A stretch of 64,000 nucleotides of DNA from Macrostomum hystrix (lineage: Eukaryota; Platyhelminthes; Macrostomidae), in contig CATNEN010000038.1 in the NCBI GenBank assembly GCA_950097015.1, positions 24,279,001 through 24,343,000 of the forward strand. Reading direction: 5' to 3'. The notes beneath the pieces were generated by a model that was given only the letters and a program-made list of their open reading frames with translations, did no database searches and had not been told where the DNA came from. Shown here in pieces: positions 12,001 to 23,149 of this stretch. The translations under genes were made by a program, and so were the position numbers. Numbering within the stretch: the first letter of the stretch is position 1; the number at the start of each line of letters is the position of its first letter.

Positions 12001-13761
12001 TTGTAGCCTTGTAGGGGTTGTGTGGTTGTAGCCTAGTGGGGTAGGAGGTTGTAGCCTAGTAGGGGGTTGTGGGGTTGTAGCCTAGTAGGGGGTTGTGGGG
12101 TTGTAGCCTTGTAGGGGTTGTGTGGTTGTAGCCTAGCGGGGGTTGTAGCCTAGTGGGGGTTGTAGCCTAGCGGGGGTTGTAGCCTAGTGGGGGTTGTAGC
12201 CTAGCGGGGGTTGTAGCCTAGTGGGGGTTGTAGCCTAGTGGGGGTTGTAGCCTAGTGGGGGTTGTAGCCTAGTGGGGGTTGTAGCCTAGTGGGGGTTGTA
12301 GCCTAGTGGGGGTTGTAGCCTAGTGGGGGTTGTAGCCTAGTGGGGGTTGTAGCCTAGTGGGGGTTGTAGCCTAGTGGGGGTTGTAGCCTAGTGGGGGTTG
12401 TAGCCTAGTGGGGGTTGTAGCCTAGTGGGGGTTGTAGCCTAGCGGGGGTTGTAGCCTAGTGGGGGTTGTAGCCTAGTGGGGGTTGTAGCCTAGTGGGGGT
12501 TGTAGCCTAGTGGGGGTTGTAGCCTAGTGGGGGTTGTAGCCTAGTGGGGGTTGTAGCCTAGTGGGGGTTGTAGCCTTGTAGGGGTTGTGGGGTTGTAGCG
12601 TAGGGGGAGTTGTAGCCTAGTGGGGTTGTAGCCTTGTAGAGGTTGTGGGGTTGTAGCGTAGGGGGAGTTGTAGCCTAGTAAGGGTTGTAGCCTAGTGGGG
12701 GTTGTAGCCTAGTGGGGGTTGTAGCCTTGTAGGGGTTGTGGGGTTGTAGCGTAGGGGGAGTGGTAGCCTAGTGGAGTTGTAGCCTTGTAGGGGTTGTGGG
12801 GTTGTAGCGTAGGGGGAGTTGTAGCCTAGTGGGGTTGTAGCCTTGTAGGGGTTGTGGGGTTGTAGCGTAGGGGGAGTGGTAGCCTAGTGGAGTTGTAGCC
12901 TTGTAGGGGTTGTGGGGTTGTAGCGTAGGGGGAGTTGTAGCCTAGTGGGGTTGTAGCCTTGTAGGGGTTGTGGGGTTGTAGCGTAGGGGGAGTTGTAGCC
13001 TAGTGGGGGTTGTAGCCTAGTGGGGGTTGTAGCCTAGTGGGGGTTGTAGCCTAGTGGGGGTTGTAGCCTTGTAGGGGTTGTGGGGTTGTAGCCTAGTGGG
13101 CACCGGACTTACGACTTGATTGTGTGATTCAGGGAGAACTGAAGCAATTCTGAGTTAAGTGTGCCTTATTAGTCTTATTAAAGGACACAAATTGTTCCAG
13201 TGGAGTCGGGAATCGAGCCCCGTACCTTTAAGTCGTAAATCTAACCCTTTAACCACTAAGGCTACAAACCCCTGCTTGCAGCATTACACAAAGATTCCCC
13301 TTCGTGCAGCGTTAACTTACCACGTCTGGTAAGTCTGGTGTATCAGCCTTCTCATTGTGCATCTCGATAGTGAACTCTGGCGGCTCATCGCTGGCAGCGT
13401 ACACCCATCTGCTGTCGGCTTTGGTGCCGCCTGCGCGATGGCCCAGACCTCCGCGATATTCCAGCGTACTCAGGCCCAGGCGGTTCATCAGCGCCTGAAA
13501 TCGCTCCGGACTGTCCACTCCTTCAATGCCAGTCAGGTGAATAGCTCCAGACTGAACCAGTGTGCGCTGCAGTAGCGACATCCGTCCTCGGCTTCCTTCA
13601 GCAGCGGTAGCGTCAGCAATCAACGCCTCAGTCTCTTGAATCCCCAGTCGACGCGGTAAAGCGTTCTCCCTGCCGACCAGCGGCCTCGCCAGATACTGTG
13701 GGAAACTGGCTCGCAACGCGCCAACCACATCTGTCCTGCCACGGAGAATTACTCGCGCCAT
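6053..13761 (-). CDS. TauD/TfdA-like Fe(II)/2-oxoglutarate dioxygenase
   Basis: Four minus-strand exons: 13761-13321 (ATG at 13761), 7620-7438, 7163-7028 and 6357-6053. All junctions are GT-AG (donors GTAAGT, GTAAGG, GTGGGT) with matching phases, giving 1065 nt or 354 aa. The protein resembles the eukaryotic clavaminate-synthase-like TauD family (plant At3g21360 type). The HNE motif at the end of exon 1 supplies the His-x-acid iron pair. GRKVW in exon 4 is a family block. DNHQVQHGR supplies the distal His, and nearby Arg residues would bind 2-oxoglutarate. Such enzymes hydroxylate or desaturate small molecules; the substrate here is unknown. The iron triad is intact, so it is probably active. 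Introns 1 (5.7 kb) and 3 are filled with tandem arrays. Confidence 0.88.
6383..6900. repeat. 20-bp minisatellite in dioxygenase intron 3
   Basis: About 25 copies of GAATTCCTTAGTAACCTGTT, degenerating toward 6900 (GAATTGCCTAGTCACC). It occupies most of the 670-bp intron between exons 3 and 4, starting about 25 bp upstream of the exon 4 acceptor. Each unit carries an EcoRI site. Confidence 0.95.
7685..8285. repeat. degenerate AT-rich GGATTTCTAAGAATT repeat
   Basis: A loose 15-17-bp repeat lies in intron 1 of the dioxygenase. A longer block starting AAGAATTGTGAATTC at 7691 recurs at 7948, so a 257-bp higher-order duplication is superimposed on the short unit. Confidence 0.85.
8630..11400. repeat. 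21-bp minisatellite, about 130 copies
   Basis: Units contain CCTGTTAGACTCGAG with a common variant CCTGTTAGACTTGATTG. The period is a multiple of three, so the array is open in one frame on each strand for over 700 codons: heptads reading ECLLDSS on plus and SNRHSLE on minus. It lies wholly inside intron 1 of the dioxygenase, and frame-1 stops fall inside it (for example near 9224 on plus). I treat it as non-coding. Confidence 0.93.
11710..13095. repeat. G-rich 15-17-bp minisatellite
   Basis: The core is a regular GGGGGTTGTAGCCTAGT 17-mer (about 12130-12570), flanked by longer composite units that mix TTGTAGGGGTTGTGG and GCGTAGGGGGAGTTG. Runs of four or five G every 15-17 bases on plus make it a candidate quadruplex-forming tract. 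It is transcribed as the C-rich strand if the dioxygenase intron is made. Confidence 0.93.
13095..13272 (-). mobile_element. tRNA-derived SINE, family 1
   Basis: The reverse strand carries the B-box-like GGCTCGATTCCCGACTCC and then the ACAATTTGTGTCCTTT block shared with the copies at 3.9, 28.4 and 53.9 kb. It sits in intron 1 of the dioxygenase, about 45 bp from exon 1. Confidence 0.75.
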
Positions 13762-14210
13762 AATTTAATAGCGATGGCGGTCATTTACAAACTAATTAAT
13801 ATCGATAGTGTTAGTTCAGAAGCTTCTAAGCGCTATTTATAAACAAATGCCAGGTATAATAATGCTCGAGTTCGTGTGTAATTGTGGCGCAACAGTGGCG
13901 CCGTTTGGTACGCGTACTTGTTTATGCACAATGCTACCTCGTGCGCGTGCTGTGTTAGAATGCCCTACAATCATAGATTGTATCTTCGCCTCTCGCTCTC
14001 TAGCTTTATCTTTCTCTCCAGCTTAGCAGAAAATCTTCCGATTTGTTTTTTTTAATTCGAGTTTTTGTTATAGCCAGACCGTGTCTTTTTATTATCTAAT
14101 CAAAAGCTTCGAACAAGACTAGACAAATTACCTTTTTGTTAGGAACTAGTGTAAGTCCCTAGTAGAAGTAAAAGTACAAGCAATTGACGACTTCTGAGAA
14201 AAAAGACAGA
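13762..14210. other. upstream spacer of the dioxygenase, no gene seen
   Basis: This is the presumed 5' flank of the minus-strand dioxygenase. No splice acceptor is evident just before its ATG, unlike several plus-strand genes here. No motif is assigned with confidence. Confidence 0.4.
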
Positions 14211-14211
14211 T

Positions 14212-17200
14212 TCCAAGAACAAAAAGACAGATTCCTAGAACACACAGATTCCTAGAACACACAGATTCCTAGAACACACAGATTCCTAGAACACACAGAT
14301 TCCTAGAAAACACAGATTCCTAGAACACAAAGATTCCTAGAACACACAGATTTCTAGAACACACAGATTCCTAGAACACACAGATTCCTAGAACACACAG
14401 ATTCCTAGAACACACAGATTCCTAGAACACACAGATTCCTAGAACAAACGGATTCCTAGAACACACAGATTCCTAGAACACACGGATTCCTAGAACACAC
14501 AGATTCCTAGAACACACAGATTCCTAGAGCACACGGATTCCTAGAACACACAGATTCCTAGAACACAGATTCCTAGAACACACAGATTCCTAGAACACAC
14601 AGATTCCTAGAACACACAGATTCCTAGAACACACAGATTCCTAGAACACACAGATTCCTAGAACACACAGATTCCTAGAACACACAGATTCCTAGAACAC
14701 ACAGATTCCTAGAACAGACGGATTCCTAGAACACACAGATTCCTAGAACACACAGATTCCTAGAACACACAGATTCCTAGAACACACAGATTCCTAGAAC
14801 ACACGGATTCCTAGAACACACAGATTCCTAGAGCACACGGATTCCTAGAACACACAGATTCCTAGAACAGACAGATTCCTAGAACACACAGATTCCTAGA
14901 ACACACGGATTCCTAGAACACACAGATTCCAAGAACACACAGATTCCTAGAGCACACGGATTCCTAGAACACACAGATTCCTAGAACACAGATTCCTAGA
15001 ACACACAGATTCCTAGAACACACAGATTCCTAGAACACACAGATTCCTAGAACACACAGATTCCTAGAACAGACAGACTCCTAGAACACACAGATTCCTA
15101 GAACACACAGATTCCTAGAACACACAGATTCCTAGAACATACAGATTCCTAGAACACACAGATTCCTAGAGCACACGGATTCCTAGAACACACAGATTCC
15201 TAGAACAGACAGATTCCTAGAACACAGATTCCTAGAACACACAGATTCCTAGAACACACAGATTCCTAGAACAGACAGATTCCTAGAACACAGATTCCTA
15301 GAACAGACAGATTCCTAGAACACAGATTCCTAGAACACACAGATTCCTAGAACACACAGATTCCTAGAACACACAGATTCTTAGAACACACAGATTCCTA
15401 GAACAGACAGATTCCTAGAACACACAGATTCCTAGAACACACAGATTCCTAGAACAGGCAGATTCCTAGAACACACAGATTCCTAGAACACACAGATTCC
15501 TAGAACACACAGATTCCTAGAACACACAGATTCCTAGAACACACAGATTCCTAGAACACACAGATTCCTAGAACACACAGATTCCTAGAACAGGCAGATT
15601 CCTAGAACACACAGATTCCTAGAACACACAGATTCCTAGAACACACAGATTCCTAGAACACACAGATTCCTAGAACACACAGATTCCTAGAACACACAGA
15701 TTCCTAGAACAGACAGATTCCAAGAACAGACAGATTCCTAGAACACACAGATTCCTAGAACACACAGATTCCTAGAACAGACGGATTCCTAGAACACACA
15801 GATTCCTAGAACACACAGATTCCTAGAACACACAGATTCCTAGAACACACAGATTCCTAGAACACACAGATTCCTAGAACAAACGGATTCCTAGAACACA
15901 CAGATTCCTAGAACACACGGATTCCTAGAACACACAGATTCCTAGAACACACAGATTCCTAGAGCACACGGATTCCTAGAACACACAGATTCCTAGAACA
16001 CAGATTCCTAGAACACACAGATTCCTAGAACACACAGATTCCTAGAACACACAGATTCCTAGAACACACAGATTCCTAGAACACACAGATTCCTAGAACA
16101 CACAGATTCCTAGAACACACAGATTCCTAGAACACACAGATTCCTAGAACAGACGGATTCCTAGAACACACAGATTCCTAGAACACACAGATTCCTAGAA
16201 CACACAGATTCCTAGAACACACAGATTCCTAGAACACACGGATTCCTAGAACACACAGATTCCTAGAGCACACGGATTCCTAGAACACACAGATTCCTAG
16301 AACAGACAGATTCCTAGAACACACAGATTCCTAGAACACACGGATTCCTAGAACAAACAGATTCCAAGAACACACAGATTCCTAGAGCACACGGATTCCT
16401 AGAACACACAGATTCCTAGAACACAGATTCCTAGAACACACAGATTCCTAGAACACACAGATTCCTAGAACACACAGATTCCTAGAACACACAGATTCCT
16501 AGAACAGACAGACTCCTAGAACACACAGATTCCTAGAACACACAGATTCCTAGAACACACAGATTCCTAGAACATACAGATTCCTAGAACACACAGATTC
16601 CTAGAGCACACGGATTCCTAGAACACACAGATTCCTAGAACAGACAGATTCCTAGAACACAGATTCCTAGAACACACAGATTCCTAGAACACACAGATTC
16701 CTAGAACAGACAGATTCCTAGAACACAGATTCCTAGAACAGACAGATTCCTAGAACACAGATTCCTAGAACACACAGATTCCTAGAACACACAGATTCCT
16801 AGAACACACAGATTCTTAGAACACACAGATTCCTAGAACAGACAGATTCCTAGAACACACAGATTCCTAGAACACACAGATTCCTAGAACACACAGATTC
16901 CTAGAACACACAGATTCCTAGAACACACAGATTCCTAGAACACACAGATTCCTAGAACAGGCAGATTCCTAGAACACACAGATTCCTAGAACACACAGAT
17001 TCCTAGAACACACAGATTCCTAGAACACACAGATTCCTAGAACAGACAGATTCCTAGAACACACAGATTCCTAGAACACACAGATTCCTAAAACACACAG
17101 ATTCCTAGAACACACAGATTCCTAGAACACACAGATTCCTAGAACACACAGATTCCTAGAACACACAGATTCCTAGAACACACAGATTCCTAGAACAGGC

Positions 17201-19715
17201 AGATTCCTAGAACACACAGATTCCTAGAACACACAGATTCCTAGAACACACAGATTCCTAGAACACACAGATTGCTAGAACACACAGATTCCTAGAACAC
17301 ACAGATTCCTAGAACACACAGATTCCTAGAACACACGGATTCCTAGAACACACAGATTCCTAGAACACACAGATTCCTAGAGCACACGGATTCCTAGAAC
17401 ACACAGATTCCTAGAACAGACAGATTCCTAGAACACACAGATTCCTAGAACACACAGATTCCTAGAACACACAGATTCCTAGAACACACAGATTCCTAGA
17501 ACGCACAGATTCCTAGAACAGACAGATTCCTAGAACACACAGATTCCTAGAACACACAGATTCCTAGAACACACAGATTCCTAGAACAGGCAGATTCCTA
17601 GAACACACAGATTCCTAGAACAGACAGATTCCTAGAACACACAGATTCCTAGAACACACGGATTCCTAGAACACACAGATTCCTAGAACACACGGATTCC
17701 TAGAACAGACAGATTCCTAGAACAGGCAGATTCCTAGAACACACAGATTCCTAGAACAGACGGATTCCTAGAACAGACAGATTCCTAGAACACACAGATT
17801 CCTAGAACAGACGGATTCCTAGAACAGACGGATTCCTAGAACACACAGATTCCTAGAACACACAGATTCCTAGAACACACAGATTCCTAGAACACACAGA
17901 TTCCTAGAACACACAGATTCCTAGAACAGACGGATTCCTAGAACACACAGATTCCTAGAACACACGGATTCCTAGAACACACAGATTCCTAGAACACACA
18001 GATTCCTAGAGCACACGGATTCCTAGAACACACAGATTCCTAGAACACAGATTCCTAGAACACACAGATTCCTAGAACACAGATTCCTAGAACACACAGA
18101 TTCCTAGAACACACAGATTCCTAGAACACACAGATTCCTAGAACACACAGATTCCTAGAACACACAGATTCCTAGAACACACATATTCCTAGAACACACA
18201 GATTCCTAGAACACACAGATTCCTAGAACAGACGGATTCCTAGAACACACAGATTCCTAGAACACACAGATTCCTAGAACACACAGATTCCTAGAACACA
18301 CAGATTCCTAGAACACACAGATTCCTAGAACACACAGATTCCTAGAGCACACGGATTCTTAGAACACACAGATTCCTAGAACAGACAGATTCCTAGAACA
18401 CAGATTCCTAGAACACACAGATTCCTAGAACAGATAGATTCCTAGAACACAGATTCCTAGAACACACAGATTCCTAGAACAGACGGATTCCTAGAACACA
18501 CAGATTCCTAGAACACACGGATTCCTAGAACACACAGATTCCTAGAACACACAGATTCCTAGAGCACACGGATTCCTAGAACACACCGATTCCTAGAACA
18601 GACAGATTCCTAGAACACAGATTCCTAGAACACACAGATTCCTAGAACAGGCAGATTCCTAGAACAGGCAGATTCCTAGAACAGACAGATTCCTAGAACA
18701 CAGATTCCTAGAACAGACAGATTCCTAGAACACAGATTCCTAGAACACACAGATTCCTAGAACACACAGATTCCTAGAACACACAGATTCCTAGAACACA
18801 CAGATTCCTAGAACAGACGGATTCCTAGAACACACAGATTCCTAGAACACACGGATTCCTAGAACACACAGATTCCTAGAACACACAGATTCCTAGAGCA
18901 CACGGATTCCTAGAACACACAGATTCCTAGAACAGACAGATTCCTAGAACACAGATTCCTAGAACACACAGATTCCTAGAACAGGCAGATTCCTAGAACA
19001 CACAGATTCCTAGAACAGACAGATTTCTAGAACACAGATTCCTAGAACAGACAGATTCCTAGAACACAGATTCCTAGAACACACAGATTCCTAGAACACA
19101 CAGATTCCTAGAACACACAGATTCCTAGAACACACAGATTTCTAGAACAGACGGATTCCTAGAACACACAGATTCCTAGAACACACGGATTCCTAGAACA
19201 CACAGATTCCTAGAACACACAGATTCCTAGAGCACACGGATTCCTAGAACACACAGATTCCTAGAACAGACAGATTCCTAGAACACAGATTCCTAGAACA
19301 CACAGATTCCTAGAACAGGCAGATTCCTAGAACACACAGATTCCTAGAACAGACAGATTTCTAGAACACAGATTCCTAGAACAGACAGATTCCTAGAACA
19401 CAGATTCCTAGAACACACAGATTCCTAGAACACACAGATTCCTAGAACACACAGATTCCTAGAACACACAGATTCCTAGAACAGACGGATTCCTAGAACA
19501 CACAGATTCCTAGAACACACGGATTCCTAGAACACACAGATTCCTAGAACACACAGATTCCTAGAGCACACGGATTCCTAGAACACACAGATTCCTAGAA
19601 CAGACAGATTCCTAGAACACAGATTCCTAGAACACACAGATTCCTAGAACAGGCAGATTCCTAGAACACACAGATTCCTAGAACAGACAGATTCCTAGAA
19701 CACAGATTCCTAGAA
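14212..19715. repeat. 17-bp satellite, about 320 copies, with higher-order units
   Basis: Units read ACACAGATTCCTAGAAC, with variants ACACGG, GACAGA, GGCAGA and a shortened 14-mer (ACAGATTCCTAGAA spacing). The rare AGAGCACACGG variant marks order. It occurs at 14526, 14830, 14949 and 15168 and again at 15961, 16265, 16384 and 16603, exactly 1435 bp later. It also occurs at 18561, 18895, 19229 and 19563, exactly 334 bp apart. So at least two higher-order repeat generations exist. The array fills the space between the dioxygenase and tetraspanin genes and is in no gene. Confidence 0.96.
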
Positions 19716-19785
19716 CAGATTGTAAAGTTAACTTGCAAAACGCAGCAAAAGTTTTATTAAAGAGAGTCACCCGTTTTCTCTGCTT

Positions 19786-22379
19786 TTAGGTTCGTATCCT
19801 TATGAGATTGCGCAATCGAACAGATGTTAAAATGCCGCCGGCTTCAACAAGCGACAACACGAGAGCCGAAGCCCCTAAAGTTTTTATAATCCAATCGAAT
19901 TGCTCGCGAATGGGCTTCAAACACGATAATTGGCACGGGCATTTCGATTGAACCACACTGGCTGGTGTTGATAGCGCTGTTACCATGGTGACATTTTCAG
20001 AGCAGCAGCGGTGACTGCTGGCGACTCTATGGGAGCTGCAGCAGGGCAATCTGGAGCATGGCGGATGCCCCAGAGGCTCAAGGACGTCATCGGCGTGGCG
20101 CAGACCGCAACAATTGAATATAATCTGCAGTAGTCGAATTATTATTATTAATAATAATATTATTATTATTGAGGTGCGCACGCGGATTGGGTGCTGATTT
20201 TTTTGTTATTTTATGTTTGAGGTTGAACAATTCGATTTAAACAAAAGAAGGCGATAGGAAGACAGTGGCATGCATAAGATTAATTTTAGGTGAATAAAAT
20301 ATTTGAAAAAAAAACAATTTTTTGAAATAAACAAGGCATTAAAACAAAAAATAAAATATTGAAATTTAAAGAGAAAATTTTAAACTGACCGAAAGGAGTA
20401 TAGCTATTGTGTTTTTGCATTCTAACTATGGGCCTCAGGGCAGTGGCTTTTTATCTAGCTTTAGTTATGCTTTCTATGAAGTCCACAAAACTGTCTGTTA
20501 ATTCTGTGCTTTCCTGTGTCATTAAATACACAATTTTGTCATCAGCTGTTCGGCTTTCGAAATTTCGACTCTACCTCGACTCTACATTTTGGACATGTTC
20601 TGCTTTCATAGGCGATTTTCGGTCTTACAGTGCGCAATGTCTCACAGGCCAGTTTGTGATTTCCTAGACGAAATCGGGACATTGTGCGCCTTTGTTCTGG
20701 GTTAGAGATTTTTGTTAGGTACTTTTCTCGGGAGAAATCTTTCTTAAACGTGTAATTAGAAGTGGCTGAGCTTGGCTGATTTTCCCATCCTCTGAGTCCA
20801 GTGCCTTCGAAACTCTGCTCTGACTCAAAGTTCTCCCTGTGCGTTTTGATGGACATTTGTTTTTCTAGTCTGTTGACAATTCCGCATTACTTCACTATTC
20901 ATTTTTCCCCAATGCCAACATCGCTGTATTCTGTATCTGCCACCAATCTGCCATTTTTTTACTCTGGCATTTTTACTCTGTCGAGGGCGGCTGCAGTCTC
21001 GCAATGTCTGTTAAGTTTTCAATGTACTTTGCTAGCTTTCCTGTTACCTCTCAGCATTAAAAATGCTTTTGTCTTCTACTGTGAGACTACTATCGGTTAT
21101 CGCTCTTTACTATCGGTGAAATGTATCCAGCGAAATTTTCCCTGACCACCTTATAAGGATCACTTATAAGTTGCAGCGGAAAAGAAAATGTACTTCATTT
21201 TCAACCCCGACTTTGCACTTCGGGGCGAATTCTGTTTTCATAAGGGATTTTCGGGCGAACAGAACGCATCGTTTCGCAGGCCAGTCTGTGATTTCCTAAA
21301 CGAAAATTTCACAGTATGCGCCTGTGTTCCGGGTTTAGAAACATTTGATAGACATTTTTTCACGCCAGAATTAAATCTCTATCGAAACTGTTGTAGAAAT
21401 GACTGAGTTTTTCAGAATTTCGCACCCTCTGTCTCCAGTGTCCCAGTAAATTGCATTGAAAGTTTTCCCTGTGAATTTTAACTGAATTTGTCTTTGAGCT
21501 CAGATTGTATACTTATAGTAGAAATTAACGAATATGTCACGCTTATATCTCGCGCGTTAATAAAAATGTGAGACAACTTTCAGACATCGGCATCGGCGAG
21601 ATATTCAACTGTGTACAAAATTTTGTCATGGAGCCAAAATGAGCCAAAACCAGTCTGATGTCAATCAGTCGCAGGAACCTTGCTTGGGATGCTAAAAACA
21701 ATGGTCCAAACGATTAGATAGACTCAAGACTATCGACCGCATGTTTTTGCATCGACCCGGCCCCCTAGAAATGCTTAAACGGAAGCTTCTTGAAGAAACA
21801 CCCGGTGCTTCTTGATCTTCTACGTTTAGCGCCACGGTTAAATCGAATATCCGAAGTCTATGTTTCCGCTACAACCAACCTCTTATATATTTTTCTGACA
21901 AACAGCAGTAAGCTTTTCACAGTTCTCACCAACTGTGATGAGCGAGAATAGAGAGAAATATATACTAGACTGTAAAAAAGACTTTTTTATCACGAATTCA
22001 CCTGCGCGTCCGACCGTTTAGCCTGACTTGCTCGACTCCAACCAGCCTCAATGATAGTGTCCTGCTGGTCGACGCTTGTTGACAAACACGCAGACGAGAC
22101 TGAGAACTGGATTAAGCAAAGCGGCAGCAGGCACAGCAGGTACAATGACAGCATGGTGTGATTCTTTGTCCATGCGCTAATGAAACCGTGAATCGAGAAC
22201 GCAATCAAACTGGACATGCAGCCGTTTAGAGGGTGCAGCATTGCCACTTGGGCCACCACCGGAGAGTCTATTGTGAACCAAATTGACAACTTTATGGCTA
22301 TACTAGACGAGAGTAAAAGTACATTTGATGCCAATACAATTCGTCTGGCTGTCTTCGAATCGCGAAGGCAGTATATCAT
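19786..22379 (-). CDS. tetraspanin
   Basis: Two minus-strand exons, 22379-22002 and 20124-19786, are joined in phase 0 (donor CAG|GTGAAT, acceptor CTGCAG|ATT) to give 238 aa. The start MIYCLRD is typical, with a near-terminal Cys. Hydrophobic segments lie at about residues 15-38 (TM1), 48-70 (TM2) and 78-98 (TM3). A cysteine-rich large extracellular loop follows, with the diagnostic CCG motif at the exon 2 start and a later PCC pair, then TM4 at about residues 206-228. The tail is short and basic. Tetraspanins organise membrane microdomains by binding partner receptors; the subfamily is not resolved. The 1.9-kb intron holds two diverged copies of a roughly 300-bp repeat. Confidence 0.85.
20560..21490 (+). 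repeat. diverged direct duplication in the tetraspanin intron
   Basis: Segments at about 20575-20865 and 21205-21490 align over roughly 290 bp. Shared landmarks are TGCTTTCATAGGCGATTTTC / TGTTTTCATAAGGGATTTTC, then CAGGCCAGTTTGTGATTTCC / CAGGCCAGTCTGTGATTTCC, then TTCTCCCTGTG / TTTCCCTGTG. Short reading frames in it are not conserved between copies, so it looks like a dispersed non-coding repeat or tandem remnant. Confidence 0.65.
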
Positions 22380-22524
22380 GCTGACGCAATTTATACGAGT
22401 ATATCAACTTGAATCTTTGCTTCGAAGTTTTAAAGCACGCATGAAATCGAAATTTTCTTAGCTATATTGGCATTAAGATGGTATTCAAAGCCCATTTTTG
22501 TTAGACAATATGGAACATAGACTA

Positions 22525-22820
22525 TAAATGGGGTGAGTGGCTGTGCCGTTAACACATTTAATTGCCTCTCGCACCTAGGTCCATGGGCTCGATTCAAAGG
22601 GCGAGGCCGTTGGGTAAACAACTCGACTCTCTCGAGGCATATTCGGCGTCTTGGCCTCTGCCGTCAGGCTTTCGGCGATGGCAGGGGCCGATGTCCGATA
22701 GGCGCGTACCATCTCGGCTGCATGGCAGATGTAACACACTAAAAGTGGGGAACGAACCTCGCGCTGGCAGACGGAGACCGGTTTCTAGCTTGTTTGCCTT
22801 CGTCAGTCAGCCATAGCCAC
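22525..22820 (+). mobile_element. SINE with family-2 head and distinct tail
   Basis: The head (GAGTGGCTGTGCCGTTAACA, then TTGCCTCTCGCACCTAGGTC and GGGCTCGATTC) matches the tRNA-like head of the copies at 44.5 and 56.3 kb with A- and B-box-like blocks. Downstream sequence is unrelated to their tails, so this is a subfamily or a separate family sharing the head. Confidence 0.6.
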
Positions 22821-23044
22821 TCGCAGTCCTCTCCCACCACTCTCAGTCTGCACAGAAGTCTCTTTTAAGCTTGCCATTTTTATGGCGATATTTTTTAGTG
22901 TTATGTGAGAGTTTTGCAGCCAAGTCTTTGCTTTTCTATACTGTTGTCAGTTGTCTGAATTGTATCTTTCACAGCAGAGAAAATAAAAGCGACCGTGCTG
23001 CAGCTATGCGAGTTGTCGTTTAAATGCGTCGATTCATGACTTAC

Positions 23045-23146
23045 ACAGAGCCGCAGCAGTTCCGCAGTGTCCCGAAAAGCGGCCAGTGGCTGAAGATCGA
23101 AAATGGAGGCACCGGAACGTATCATAGCTATGATATAGCTATCCAT
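23045..23146 (-). CDS. possible small first exon, gene unknown
   Basis: A minus-strand ATG at 23146 opens a 34-codon frame (beginning MDSYIIAMIR, ending LLRLC) that meets a perfect GTAAGT donor. No matching downstream exon was recognised. It could be an alternative first exon for the tetraspanin 0.7 kb downstream or a chance frame. Confidence 0.25.
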
Positions 23147-23149
23147 TTA

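Noticed and set aside
14212-19715. CRISPR array
   Set aside because: Units are contiguous with no unique spacers, and the context is animal nuclear DNA.
22152-22216. Signal peptide starting at the internal Met near 22154 on the minus strand
   Set aside because: It looks like a secretion signal alone, but in the longer frame it is TM3 of a tetraspanin with matching loops and a CCG exon downstream.
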